NCBI GenBank assembly: GCA_035301545.1
Contig: DATGUA010000025.1
Location: forward strand, 1-64,000
DNA length: 64,000 nucleotides
From: DATGUA01 sp035301545
GTDB lineage: Bacteria > Bacillota > Clostridia > Tissierellales > Tissierellaceae
Reading direction: 5' to 3'
Numbering within the stretch: the stretch's first letter is position 1; the number at the start of each line of letters is the position of its first letter. This document shows positions 44,778 through 53,702 of the stretch, one piece after another. Made by a program: the position numbers and the translations under genes. Under the pieces are notes generated by a model. It saw only the letters and a program-made list of their open reading frames with translations, did no database searches and had not been told where the DNA came from.

Positions 44778-47429
44778 ATGTTAGAAAATTTACCAAAAAC
44801 TTATGATCCAAAAAGTTTTGAGGAAAGACTATATAAATATTGGGATGAGAATAAATATTTTACTGCAAATGTTAATGAAAACAAAAAACCTTATACTATA
44901 ATGATGCCACCACCAAATGTTACTGGAAGTCTTCATATGGGCCATGCACTAAATAATACTATCCAAGATATATTAATTAGATGGAAAAGACTAGAAGGCT
45001 ATGAAGCGTTATGGCAACCAGGAATGGATCATGCAAGTATATCTACAGAAGCTAGAGTAGTAGATAAAATTAGTAAAGAGGGCAAAAGCAAAGAAAGTTT
45101 AGGTAGGGATAAATTTATAGAAGAAGCATGGGAATGGACCCATCTATATGGTGGTAGAATTAAAAATCAATTAAAACAATTAGGTATTTCTGCTGATTGG
45201 AGTAAAGAAAGATTTACATTAGATGAAGATTTAAATAAAGCTGTAAAAGAAGTATTTATAAAGCTATATGATAAAGATTTAATCTATAGAGGAGATAGAA
45301 TAATAAATTGGTGTCCTAGTTGTGAAACAGCAATATCTGATGCAGAAGTAGAGCATATAGATAAAAAGGGATATATTTGGCATATTAAATATCCGATCAA
45401 AGATAGCAATGAATTTATAACTATAGCAACTACTAGACCAGAAACTATACTAGGAGATTTAGCTATAGCTGTAAATCCAGAAGATGAAAGATATACTCAT
45501 TTAGTTGGAAAAACTGCTATCCTACCATTAGTAAATAGAGAGATACCTATAATTGCTGATGATTATGTTGAAATGGATTTCGGTACAGGTGCATTAAAAA
45601 TAACACCATCTCATGATCCAAATGACTTTGAAATAGGGGAAAGAGCCGATCTTAGTCAATGTGTAGTAATAGATGGTAAAGGATTTATTAATTCTAATGG
45701 TGGTAAATATGAAGGACTTGAAAGATTTGAAGCTAGAAAATCAATAGTAGATGATTTAAAAGAAGAAGATTATCTAGTAGAGATTAAAGAATATGAAAAT
45801 TCAGTAGGACATTGTGAAAGATGTAATACTGTAATTGAACCATTAATTTCTAAACAATGGTTTGTTAAGATGAAAGAATTAGCCAAGCCAGCTTTAGAAG
45901 AATATTATAATGGAAAACTTAATTTTATACCAAAAAGATTTGGAAAAATATATGTAAATTGGTTAGAAAATATTAGAGATTGGTGTATATCTAGACAACT
46001 TTGGTGGGGACATAGATTACCAGTATATTATTGTAATGATTGTGAGGAAGTAATAGTATCTAGAGAAAAACCAGAAAAATGTAGTAAATGTAATAGTATA
46101 AATATATCTCAAGATGAAGATACTTTAGATACTTGGTTTTCATCAGCATTATGGCCTTTTTCTACCTTAGGCTGGCCTGAAAATACAAGAGAACTAGAAT
46201 ATTTTTTCCCGACAGATGTACTAGTAACTGGATATGATATTATATTTTTCTGGGTAATTAGAATGGTATTTTCAAGTATAGAACAAATGGGAGAAGTTCC
46301 ATTTAAAGATGTATTTTTAACAGGTCTTATACTAGATGAAGAAGGGCGAAAAATGAGTAAGTCTTTAGGAAATGGTATAGATCCACTAGAAGTAATAGAT
46401 TTATATGGTGCTGATGCTTTAAGATTTACTTTAGTTACTGGAAATACTCCAGGAAATGATATGAGATTTTATATGGAAAGAGTGGAAGCTAATAGAAATT
46501 TTGCTAATAAATTATGGAATGCTACAAGATTTGTTTTAATGAATTTAGAAGAAGATGTAGCGACAAAAGGATTTAATACAGAAGAATTAGAAGAAGAAGA
46601 CAAATGGATACTTTCTAGATTAAATAATGTAGTAAAAGAAGTTACAGATAATTTAGATAAATATGAAATAGGATTAGCAGCTCAAAGAATATATGATTTT
46701 ATTTGGGAAGATTATTGTGATTGGTATATTGAAATGGTAAAGTCTAGATTATATGGAGATAATAAAGAGAGTAAAGAATTAGCAGAACAAGTATTATTAT
46801 ATGTATTGAAAGATATTAATAGATTATTACATCCATTTATGCCATTTATTACTGAGGAAATATGGAGTCATCTACCAGGTAATACAAGCCTATTAATTGT
46901 TTCTCAATGGCCTGAATATAAGGAAGAATTAAGATTTGAAAAATCAGAAAGATCTATAGAGTATATTAAAAATGCTATAAAGGCTATTAGAAATGCAAGG
47001 GCAGAAATGGATGTAGCACCTACAAGAAAAGCAGATATGGTATTTGTAAGTAGAGATGAAAAGATCTCAAAAATAATTGTTGAGGGAAAGAGATATTTTA
47101 AAAATTTAGCTAGTGGAAATAATATTGAAGTAATAGATAAGAAAGATAGTATTGATGAAGATAATATATCAGTAGTATTAGATAAAGCTGAAGTCTTTTT
47201 ACCTTTAAAAGATTTAATCGATTTTGATAAAGAAATAGAAAGATTAGAAAAAGAGAAAGAAAATTTAGAAGGAGAGCTGAAAAGAGTAGAAGGTAAATTA
47301 TCTAATGAAAGCTTTGTTTCTAAAGCTCCAGAAAAAATAGTAAATGCTGAAAGAGAAAAATTAGAAAAATATCAAAACATGATGGATAAAGTATTAGAAA
47401 GAATAAAAAATCTAGAAGGTAAGAGGTAG
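44778..47429 (+). CDS. valS: valine--tRNA ligase
   Basis: The 883-residue class I synthetase shows MPPPNVTGSLHMGHALNN (HIGH motif), an editing domain with TTRPETILGD, cysteine pairs for zinc (CPSCETAIS, CERCNTVIEP), and RKMSKSLGNG. It has a C-terminal coiled coil from about residue 815 typical of ValRS. ATG 44778 has GAGGAGGAG in front, and in-frame codons from 44670 lie inside the T-box. It is the first gene of a valS-folC operon under T-box control. Confidence 0.97.
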   Translation: MLENLPKTYDPKSFEERLYKYWDENKYFTANVNENKKPYTIMMPPPNVTGSLHMGHALNNTIQDILIRWKRLEGYEALWQPGMDHASISTEARVVDKISKEGKSKESLGRDKFIEEAWEWTHLYGGRIKNQLKQLGISADWSKERFTLDEDLNKAVKEVFIKLYDKDLIYRGDRIINWCPSCETAISDAEVEHIDKKGYIWHIKYPIKDSNEFITIATTRPETILGDLAIAVNPEDERYTHLVGKTAILPLVNREIPIIADDYVEMDFGTGALKITPSHDPNDFEIGERADLSQCVVIDGKGFINSNGGKYEGLERFEARKSIVDDLKEEDYLVEIKEYENSVGHCERCNTVIEPLISKQWFVKMKELAKPALEEYYNGKLNFIPKRFGKIYVNWLENIRDWCISRQLWWGHRLPVYYCNDCEEVIVSREKPEKCSKCNSINISQDEDTLDTWFSSALWPFSTLGWPENTRELEYFFPTDVLVTGYDIIFFWVIRMVFSSIEQMGEVPFKDVFLTGLILDEEGRKMSKSLGNGIDPLEVIDLYGADALRFTLVTGNTPGNDMRFYMERVEANRNFANKLWNATRFVLMNLEEDVATKGFNTEELEEEDKWILSRLNNVVKEVTDNLDKYEIGLAAQRIYDFIWEDYCDWYIEMVKSRLYGDNKESKELAEQVLLYVLKDINRLLHPFMPFITEEIWSHLPGNTSLLIVSQWPEYKEELRFEKSERSIEYIKNAIKAIRNARAEMDVAPTRKADMVFVSRDEKISKIIVEGKRYFKNLASGNNIEVIDKKDSIDEDNISVVLDKAEVFLPLKDLIDFDKEIERLEKEKENLEGELKRVEGKLSNESFVSKAPEKIVNAEREKLEKYQNMMDKVLERIKNLEGKR

Positions 47430-47437
47430 GGATAGCT

Positions 47438-48730
47438 ATGAAATATACAGATGCCATAAACTATATTAATGATAAAAATAAATTTGGATCAAGATTAGGC
47501 TTAGATTCTATATCTAGTTTATTAGATTTACTAGGAAATCCTCAGGATAAATTGAATATAATTCATCTTGCTGGAACTAATGGGAAAGGTTCTACAGCAT
47601 CGTATCTGACTTATTGTATTGGAGAAGCTGGATATGATGTAGGACTTTTCACCTCTCCTTATCTTGAAAGATTTAATGAGAGAATTCAAATTAATAAAAA
47701 TGATATACCAGATGAAGATTTAGGAAGAATAACATCTCTAGTTAAGACAGCAGCAGATAAGATGGTGGAGGAAGGGATGGATCATCCTACTACTTTTGAA
47801 ATAATTACTGCGATTGCATTTATATATTTTGAAGAAAATAGTCTAGATTATGTAGTTTTAGAAGTAGGATTAGGTGGAAGATATGATTCTACAAATGTAA
47901 TTAAGAAATCTCTAGCTTCTGTTATTACTACAATAGGTATAGATCATGTAGAACAACTAGGAGATAGTTTAGGTAAAATCGCTTATCAAAAAGCTGGAAT
48001 AATAAAAGATAAAGGATTAGTAATTTCTTATCCTCAAAAAGAAGAGGCAAAGAAGGTAATAGAAGAGATAGTTAAAGAAAAAGATGGGAAATTATATTTT
48101 TATAATGAAAACAATGTAAGTATAATTAAAGAGACAGATAATGGAAATATTTTTAATTACAATTATAAAGATAAAGAAATAAAAGATATAAAGACATCTA
48201 TGATCGGAGAATATCAGATATATAATGCCTCTCTAGCTATTACAGTATTAATGGTTTTAAGGGATAAGGGATTAATAAAAATAAGTAATGAAGAAATATC
48301 TAAAGGTATATCTAAAACTAAGTGGAAAGGACGATTAGAAATATTAAGAAGAAGTCCTGATTTTTTAATAGATGGTGCTCATAATACACAAGGTGCAAGA
48401 CATTTAAAAAAAGCTTTAGAATTATTTGATTATGACAATTTAATTTTAGGTATAGGGATATTAGAAGATAAAGATGTAGATCATATACTAGAAGTGCTGG
48501 TTCCGATGGCTGATAAAGTAATTACGACAGAGGTAGATATGCCTAGAAAATTAGATGGAAGAAGTTTAGCTGAAAAAGTAAAAAAATATAATAAAGATGT
48601 ATATATTAAAAAAGATATACAAAAAGCTATTGATAAATCTTTTGAACTTGCCAATGATAATGATCTTATAGTATTTGGAGGATCATTATATTTAATAGGT
48701 GAAGTTAGAACATTAGTAAACCTTCTATAA
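47438..48730 (+). CDS. folC: folylpolyglutamate synthase / dihydrofolate synthase
   Basis: The 430-residue Mur-ligase-family enzyme has the P-loop AGTNGKGSTASYL at about 45-57, then LFTSPYLERFNERI, LEVGLGGRYDSTNV and ILDGAHN-like FLIDGAHNTQGARHL. It adds glutamates to folates in the cytoplasm. It follows valS by 8 bp and so comes under the same T-box, an arrangement common in Firmicutes. Its stop lies inside the terminator hairpin. Confidence 0.95.
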   Translation: MKYTDAINYINDKNKFGSRLGLDSISSLLDLLGNPQDKLNIIHLAGTNGKGSTASYLTYCIGEAGYDVGLFTSPYLERFNERIQINKNDIPDEDLGRITSLVKTAADKMVEEGMDHPTTFEIITAIAFIYFEENSLDYVVLEVGLGGRYDSTNVIKKSLASVITTIGIDHVEQLGDSLGKIAYQKAGIIKDKGLVISYPQKEEAKKVIEEIVKEKDGKLYFYNENNVSIIKETDNGNIFNYNYKDKEIKDIKTSMIGEYQIYNASLAITVLMVLRDKGLIKISNEEISKGISKTKWKGRLEILRRSPDFLIDGAHNTQGARHLKKALELFDYDNLILGIGILEDKDVDHILEVLVPMADKVITTEVDMPRKLDGRSLAEKVKKYNKDVYIKKDIQKAIDKSFELANDNDLIVFGGSLYLIGEVRTLVNLL

Positions 48731-48750
48731 ATTTATAGAAGGTTTTTTTC
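48718..48750 (+). terminator. terminator after folC
   Basis: AAACCTTCTATAAA is perfectly inverted as TTTATAGAAGGTTT and followed by TTTTT. The hairpin covers the folC stop. Confidence 0.93.
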
Positions 48751-48801
48751 ACTCTTAGAAACTATATGCATAAATTAAATATATAGACTGGGGGTGGAGA
48801 T

Positions 48802-49704
48802 TTGGAAAGTAAAAGAATTATTACTGCTAATATAGGTGATGATACACTAAGTATTATTAATTATGGAGATATTATTAAATTAACAAATATAGATTTAAAA
48901 ACATTGTACAATAAAGAAGGTAGGATTGGACCTTCAGACTTAGTATTAGATGATAATAAAGATTTGCTAATAATAAATTCTTTAGATGATTCATTATTTA
49001 AAATTAATATTGAAAATAAGAATCTTCTAGATTATATAAAGGTAGGAAGATATCCTTTAAATATAAGTATATTTAAAGATAGGGTTTATGTATTAAATTA
49101 TGATTCTAGCTCAATATTTATTATAGATAAAAAAGATTTTATATTATTAGAAAGTATTTCTATAGGTGGAAAACTAACAGATATGGTGATAGATGAGATG
49201 AATGGAAAGATATATATATCAAATTGGGAGAAAAAGAGTATATCAGAAATTAATATAGATTCAGGTAAACTAAGAAATATTTCTTTGTCTTGTAACCCAT
49301 TAAGAATAATTATTGTAAGAGAATATTTATTCATCTTGTCCTCTTTTAATAGTCAATCTATAAATCACTCTAGACTACTTAAATTAAATTTAGAAAATAA
49401 TGAAATAGTAAGAATGATAGAAGTAAAGGGGAATTTTTTCGATTTTATTAAGATCTATAATAAAGATAAGTTTGCTTTAATAGACATAAAAAGTTCTAAT
49501 ATATTTGAATTAGATTACAAGATTCAAAAGATTATTAAGCAAAGATATATAGGGGGATTTCCAAATAAACTTGTATCAGATAATAAGTATATATATATAA
49601 GTGATTTAATAAATAATGAAATTATTATATTAGATGTGGAAGATTATAATATAATAAATAAAATAAGAGTAGGAAAAGAACCTCAAGGTATCTTTCTACT
49701 CTAA
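48802..49704 (+). CDS. YncE/YVTN-like beta-propeller protein
   Basis: The 300-residue protein has about seven repeats of a propeller blade pattern, such as GPSDLVLDDNKDLLIINSL, GRYPLNISIFKDRVYVLNYD and GKLTDMVIDEMNGKIYISNW. There is no signal peptide, so it is probably cytoplasmic or mother-cell located. No catalytic motif is seen and the function is unknown. TTG 48802 is chosen because GGGGGTGGAG precedes it. It is convergent with the DUF4364 gene, with 3 bp between stops. Confidence 0.7.
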   Translation: MESKRIITANIGDDTLSIINYGDIIKLTNIDLKTLYNKEGRIGPSDLVLDDNKDLLIINSLDDSLFKINIENKNLLDYIKVGRYPLNISIFKDRVYVLNYDSSSIFIIDKKDFILLESISIGGKLTDMVIDEMNGKIYISNWEKKSISEINIDSGKLRNISLSCNPLRIIIVREYLFILSSFNSQSINHSRLLKLNLENNEIVRMIEVKGNFFDFIKIYNKDKFALIDIKSSNIFELDYKIQKIIKQRYIGGFPNKLVSDNKYIYISDLINNEIIILDVEDYNIINKIRVGKEPQGIFLL

Positions 49705-49707
49705 AGC

Positions 49708-50232
49708 CTATTCAATAAACATGTTCATTATATTAGCATATATAGAATTAGGATCTTCTTTCCATAATTTACAAACTATTTTAGCTTGGTCAACAGATGA
49801 AACATCTAAATATAGACTAAATAGAACATTATCATTTTCAACTAATTTCAAATTAACAATATATTGGCCATTTTCTTTAGGAAAATATTCAGCTGAGACT
49901 TGTTTTTCACGCTCCTGTAATATTTTGTGAGCTTTAAACTCTTTTGCTAGTTCTTCTTTCATTTTCTTAGGAACTTTTTCATCGAAATAATTTAAAGTTA
50001 AATTACCTTGTTTTGATATAGTATATTTAGATTTTCCATCTATAGTTTTCAATTCTATAAGATTAGATTCTACTAATTCACCTAAATATTGCTGTAAGAA
50101 AAAATAATTCATATATTCTTTATCTAATATAAATTCATTTAATTCATGTTTTGAAAAAGCATGAGGAGATTTTTTAATTATATATAATAAGATTAATTTA
50201 TTTTGAGCCATTTCCTCAGTATTGTACTCCAA
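49708..50232 (-). CDS. DUF4364 family winged-helix-like protein
   Basis: The 174-residue protein has an N-terminal winged-helix-like region (NKLILLYIIKKSPHAFSKHEL, then FLQQYLGELVESNLIEL and YTISKQGNLTL) and a C-terminal beta-rich domain. It matches DUF4364, a family found in Clostridia and thought to be regulatory. Targets are unknown. TTG 50232 is well spaced from AGGAGG on the minus strand. A terminator and the SASP gene lie upstream, so it is transcribed separately. Confidence 0.8.
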   Translation of the reverse strand: MEYNTEEMAQNKLILLYIIKKSPHAFSKHELNEFILDKEYMNYFFLQQYLGELVESNLIELKTIDGKSKYTISKQGNLTLNYFDEKVPKKMKEELAKEFKAHKILQEREKQVSAEYFPKENGQYIVNLKLVENDNVLFSLYLDVSSVDQAKIVCKLWKEDPNSIYANIMNMFIE

Positions 50233-50277
50233 TGATATATCCTCCTATTTAAATCGATTATACTAATTATACCATAT

Positions 50278-50312
50278 AAAAAGGAGAAGTGAAATCACTT
50301 CTCCCTTTTGTT
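50278..50312 (-). terminator. terminator of the SASP gene
   Basis: AAAAAGGAGAAGTGA is inverted as TCACTTCTCCCTTTT around AA. On the minus strand it ends in a T-run. Confidence 0.88.
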
Positions 50313-50322
50313 TACTATTCAC

Positions 50323-50535
50323 TTATTTACCTGATAATTGGTTTTGAGCAGCTTCTACTAATTTTCTAGTCATGTTACCACCAACATAACCATTTTCTCT
50401 AGAAGTAAGTTGACCTTTATCTATATTTTCATAATTTTGAATTCCAAGTTCATTTGCTATTTCAACTTTCATTTGATCTAAAGCTGCTTTAGCTTCTGGT
50501 ACTACAAGTTTATTTGAATTATTGTTGTTTGGCAT
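50323..50535 (-). CDS. alpha/beta-type small acid-soluble spore protein
   Basis: The 70-residue SASP has the germination protease site region VEIANELGI and the DNA-binding signature GYVGGNMTRKLVEAAQ. It coats and protects spore DNA from UV and is made in the forespore. The start is ATG at 50535 with AGGAGG upstream. In-frame codons further up have no RBS. A small hairpin sits in its 5' leader at 50557-50574. Expression by sigma-G is expected for the family, but I could not fix a promoter. Confidence 0.95.
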   Translation of the reverse strand: MPNNNNSNKLVVPEAKAALDQMKVEIANELGIQNYENIDKGQLTSRENGYVGGNMTRKLVEAAQNQLSGK

Positions 50536-50556
50536 TATTCGTCTACCTCCTTTTTT

Positions 50557-50574
50557 CAACAACTTGTGTTGTTG
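50557..50574 (-). other. hairpin in the 5' leader of the SASP gene
   Basis: CAACAAC at 50557-50563 is perfectly inverted at 50568-50574 around TTGT, directly upstream of the AGGAGG. It may stabilise the mRNA or affect translation. Confidence 0.5.
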
Positions 50575-50751
50575 TAATATTAATATAACCGAGAAGTAAA
50601 ATAATACACTGGTATTTCTTTGTAGTTTTTCAATAATAATCCAAATATTTATATTTTCATTTTTAAAAATATTTGAAATCGAAATTTTAAGGATGTAATA
50701 ATAATAATTTTAAAGAATAATTATATATTGTAAGGAATAGGAGGGGGTTTT

Positions 50752-51519
50752 GTGAAAAAACTTTTCAAAAATTATTTAAACTGGAAAATAATATTTACTT
50801 TATTGGTTATAGTAACTTTAGTATTTATCGTTGGGAAAAATGAAGAAGAAGGAGTAGTCAATGTTTTTTCAGAGACTAAGAGATTACCAATATATAATGT
50901 AGAAAGAGATGATAAAAAGATAGCTATATCCTTTGATGCAGCCTATGGTGATGAATATACATTAGATATATTGGAAACACTAGATAAATATGATATTAAA
51001 ACTACATTTTTTCTGGTTGAGTTTTGGGCTGATAAATTTCCTCACCAAGTAAAAGAAATTTATGAAAGAGGACATGAGATAGGAAATCATTCAGCAACTC
51101 ATCCAAATATGAGTGAACTATCTAGAGAACAGATGGCTAAGGAACTAAATGATACAGGAGATAAGATAGAAGAGATAATAGGAGAAAAGCCGATTCTATT
51201 CAGACCACCTTATGGAGATTATAATAATGCTGTAATAGAGGTAGCTGAGGAAAATGATTATTATACTATACAGTGGGATATAGATTCATTAGACTGGAAA
51301 GAACTAGGAGTAGAACCAGTAGTAGATAAAGTAGTTCGTGATGTTAGTAGCGGGTCTATCGTATTATTTCATAATAATGCAAAGTATGTAAAAGATTATT
51401 TACCACTAGTACTTGAAGGTTTAATTGAGGAAGGTTTTGAAATTGTACCAATTTCCGAATTAATTCATAAAGATAATTATGAAATGAATAATAATGGAAC
51501 TCAAATACCTATAAAATAA
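50752..51519 (+). CDS. pdaB: polysaccharide deacetylase, PdaB-type sporulation protein
   Basis: The 255-residue NodB-domain protein has one N-terminal membrane anchor (residues about 12-28). Catalytic motifs are ISFDAAYGDEYT, GNHSATHPNMS and RPPYGDYNN. The FDAA form of motif 1 is typical of PdaB (YbaN) rather than PdaA. PdaB is needed for spore cortex integrity in Bacillus, and the adjacent divergent SASP gene agrees with a spore role. GTG 50752 has AGGAGGGGG in front. The next gene begins 18 bp later. Confidence 0.87.
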   Translation: MKKLFKNYLNWKIIFTLLVIVTLVFIVGKNEEEGVVNVFSETKRLPIYNVERDDKKIAISFDAAYGDEYTLDILETLDKYDIKTTFFLVEFWADKFPHQVKEIYERGHEIGNHSATHPNMSELSREQMAKELNDTGDKIEEIIGEKPILFRPPYGDYNNAVIEVAEENDYYTIQWDIDSLDWKELGVEPVVDKVVRDVSSGSIVLFHNNAKYVKDYLPLVLEGLIEEGFEIVPISELIHKDNYEMNNNGTQIPIK

Positions 51520-51537
51520 TAATATCGAGGGGATCAA

Positions 51538-52164
51538 GTGGATAAGAAAGATATGATTTTTATTGGAGTAATTGAATCTAATAAAAATAAAAAAACTATA
51601 AATACTATAGAATCTGTATTAATAAAATTTGATTATAATATTATATATACTAATGAATTTAAAAATATATTATATTTAAAATATGAAAATAAAATTATAG
51701 TTATTATAAATATTAATCTGAAATATATGGACTATTATAAAGGGTTAGGGATAAGATTTGATATATTAATCCATAATTTTATGAATAGAAAGGAATATAA
51801 TAAGGAGATATTTATTCCACCATTTAGAGAATGTAAATATTATATAATAAATTCAGATGATCCTAATTGGAATCTACTACCAATTAATTCAGTAGAGGGT
51901 GCAGTAATAAATTATGGATATAATAATAAATCTACATTAACAATATCTAGCCATAATATTGAAAATATAATTAAAGCCAATCTATATCTACAGAGAGAAT
52001 TAGAAACATTTAGACAAGATAAAATAGATCCCTTTGAATTTACTATAGAGATTAATTCTCAAGATAAGTGGGATATTTATCCAGTTTTGGCAGCTACAGC
52101 ATTGAATTTAATATTATTTAATGAAAAAGTACCTATTAAATATTATAAAACTATAAAAATATAA
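51538..52164 (+). CDS. unrecognised protein with a faint Mur-ligase middle-domain resemblance
   Basis: I do not recognise this 208-residue protein with certainty. The stretch FDILIHNFMNRKEYNKE, then YYIINSDDPNW and AVINYGYNNKSTLTISS, resembles the DHLD...INADD...TYG sequence of MurE-type ligases. The ATP P-loop and catalytic residues are absent, so it cannot be an active ligase. GTG 51538 follows GAGGGG. It lies 18 bp after pdaB and before a terminator, so it shares that operon. A spore-envelope role is a guess from context. Confidence 0.5.
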   Translation: MDKKDMIFIGVIESNKNKKTINTIESVLIKFDYNIIYTNEFKNILYLKYENKIIVIININLKYMDYYKGLGIRFDILIHNFMNRKEYNKEIFIPPFRECKYYIINSDDPNWNLLPINSVEGAVINYGYNNKSTLTISSHNIENIIKANLYLQRELETFRQDKIDPFEFTIEINSQDKWDIYPVLAATALNLILFNEKVPIKYYKTIKI

Positions 52165-52200
52165 AAAAGAATAGTAAATTTCTTACTATTCTTTTTTTCT
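52163..52200 (+). terminator. terminator of the pdaB operon
   Basis: AAGAATAGTAA is paired with TTACTATTCTT around ATTTC, followed by TTTTTTC. Confidence 0.93.
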
Positions 52201-52276
52201 TAGAATAATCTACCTATGTCATGAATATTGATAAGAAGAGATCTTTTTAATAAACATGAATAGGGAGGGCAAACAA

Positions 52277-52957
52277 ATGTTAGAAAAAACAGTGGAGACA
52301 AATGAAGTAATAATTGTAGGAAAGGTAAAAGGAGAAAAGGAATTTAGTCATGAAATGTATGGGGAAAGGTTCTATATTCTAGAGTTGGAAGTGCCGAGAT
52401 TAAGTGATACAATAGATATATTACCGGTGACTGTTTCTGACAGATTATTAGTAAATATTGAATTAGATGTAGGAGAATATATTGTAGTGGAAGGACAATT
52501 ACGTTCTTATAATAGATATATTGATTCCTCTAATCGATTAATCTTAACAGTTTTTGCAAGGGAAATATATATACCAAATGAAGAAGAATTAGAAGAAGGT
52601 CTAAAAAATCCTAATGAAATATTTTTAGATGGGTATATATGTAAAAAAACAATATACAGAGTAACACCTTTTGGGCGAGAGATTACCGATCTATTATTAG
52701 CAGTAAATAGAGCTTATAATAAATCAGATTATATACCTTGTATAGCTTGGGGAAGAAATGCAAGATTTTGCAAATCTTTAATCTTAGGAGATCATATGAA
52801 AATATGGGGTAGGATTCAAAGTAGAGAATATCAGAAAAGACTTCCGTCAGGAGATACAGAAACAAAAACGGCCTACGAAGTATCAATTTCAAAATTAGAA
52901 TTTATAGAAGATGATAATAATAGAATTGATACTGGGGAGGTAAATGAGGAAGGATAA
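52277..52957 (+). CDS. tandem OB-fold single-stranded DNA-binding-like protein
   Basis: The 226-residue protein contains two SSB-like OB folds. One is at about 10-105 (NEVIIVGKVKGEKEF..., YIVVEGQLRSYNRY), the other at about 110-215 (NEIFLDGYICKKTIYRVTPFGREI, YIPCIAWGRNARFC). The canonical SSB has one OB fold and an acidic DDDIPF-like tail, both absent here. A paralogous role in replication or recombination, or RNA binding, is possible. ATG 52277 follows AGGGAGGG at 52262-52269. ATG 52256 lacks an RBS. Confidence 0.75.
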   Translation: MLEKTVETNEVIIVGKVKGEKEFSHEMYGERFYILELEVPRLSDTIDILPVTVSDRLLVNIELDVGEYIVVEGQLRSYNRYIDSSNRLILTVFAREIYIPNEEELEEGLKNPNEIFLDGYICKKTIYRVTPFGREITDLLLAVNRAYNKSDYIPCIAWGRNARFCKSLILGDHMKIWGRIQSREYQKRLPSGDTETKTAYEVSISKLEFIEDDNNRIDTGEVNEEG

Positions 52958-52965
52958 GATAAACA

Positions 52966-53097
52966 ATGGATGCAAAAATAATTAAAAGTGTTATAATATT
53001 AATTATATTAATAAGCCTACAATATACATTAAATCTTATTTTAAGAGAGCTTATAGAAATAAAAGATATATTAATCGGAAGATATAAAGATTTATAA
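52966..53097 (+). CDS. small single-span membrane protein, 43 residues
   Basis: A short ORF with ATG 52966 and TAA 53095-53097 lies between the OB-fold gene and hpt. GAGGAAGG at 52946-52953 is a possible RBS, though at 12 nt spacing. It encodes MDAKIIKSVI, a hydrophobic helix of about 20 residues, and a charged tail ending GRYKDL. It resembles the small hydrophobic proteins often found between genes in clostridia. Expression is unproven. Confidence 0.5.
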   Translation: MDAKIIKSVIILIILISLQYTLNLILRELIEIKDILIGRYKDL

Positions 53098-53122
53098 TTA
53101 ATATTAAAGGGGAGAAGAAAAT

Positions 53123-53647
53123 TTGGATAAAAACAAAAGAGAAAAAACTCTATTTACTAGAGAAGAAATTAGTAAAAGAGTTAAAGAATTAGGTCAGGAA
53201 GTAAGTGAGGCCTATAAAGATAAAGACTTATTAGTTATATCTTTGTTAAGAGGTAGCTTTATGTTTACATCAGATTTAGTTAGGGAATTATCTATTCCTG
53301 TGGAAGTAGATTTTATGACTACATCTAGTTATGGTGATTCTGAAACTTCAAGTGGGTGTGTAGAAATAGTTAATGACGTTAGAACATCAATTAAAGACCG
53401 AGATATACTTATAGTAGATGATATTATAGATTCAGGATATACTTTAAAAAAAGTAATAAACCATTTGAATAAGGAGTCACCAAATTCTATTAGCATATGT
53501 ACAATGTTAGATAAACCTAGTAGAAGAAAAGTAGAATTATCACCAGATTTTACAGGATTTTCTATATCAGATGTATTTATAGTAGGATATGGACTAAATT
53601 ATGGTGACTATTATAGAAATATACCTTATATTTTTACATTTGAATAA
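53123..53647 (+). CDS. hpt: hypoxanthine phosphoribosyltransferase
   Basis: The 174-residue type I phosphoribosyltransferase has LLVISLLRGSFMF, FMTTSSYGD and the PRPP loop ILIVDDIIDSGYTL. It salvages hypoxanthine and guanine to IMP and GMP in the cytoplasm. TTG 53123 follows GGGGAGAAG at about 53109. It lies 25 bp after the 43-residue gene and 55 bp before a CPBP protease gene, which has its own RBS. Confidence 0.95.
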   Translation: MDKNKREKTLFTREEISKRVKELGQEVSEAYKDKDLLVISLLRGSFMFTSDLVRELSIPVEVDFMTTSSYGDSETSSGCVEIVNDVRTSIKDRDILIVDDIIDSGYTLKKVINHLNKESPNSISICTMLDKPSRRKVELSPDFTGFSISDVFIVGYGLNYGDYYRNIPYIFTFE

Positions 53648-53702
53648 GATAGGTTTATAGATAATCTATAGAGTGTTTTATAAATAAAACATAGGAGGAT
53701 TT

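Noticed and set aside
51538..52164. Active Mur ligase or cyanophycin synthetase
   Set aside because: The ATP-binding P-loop and the conserved C-terminal domain are missing, and the protein is only 208 residues.
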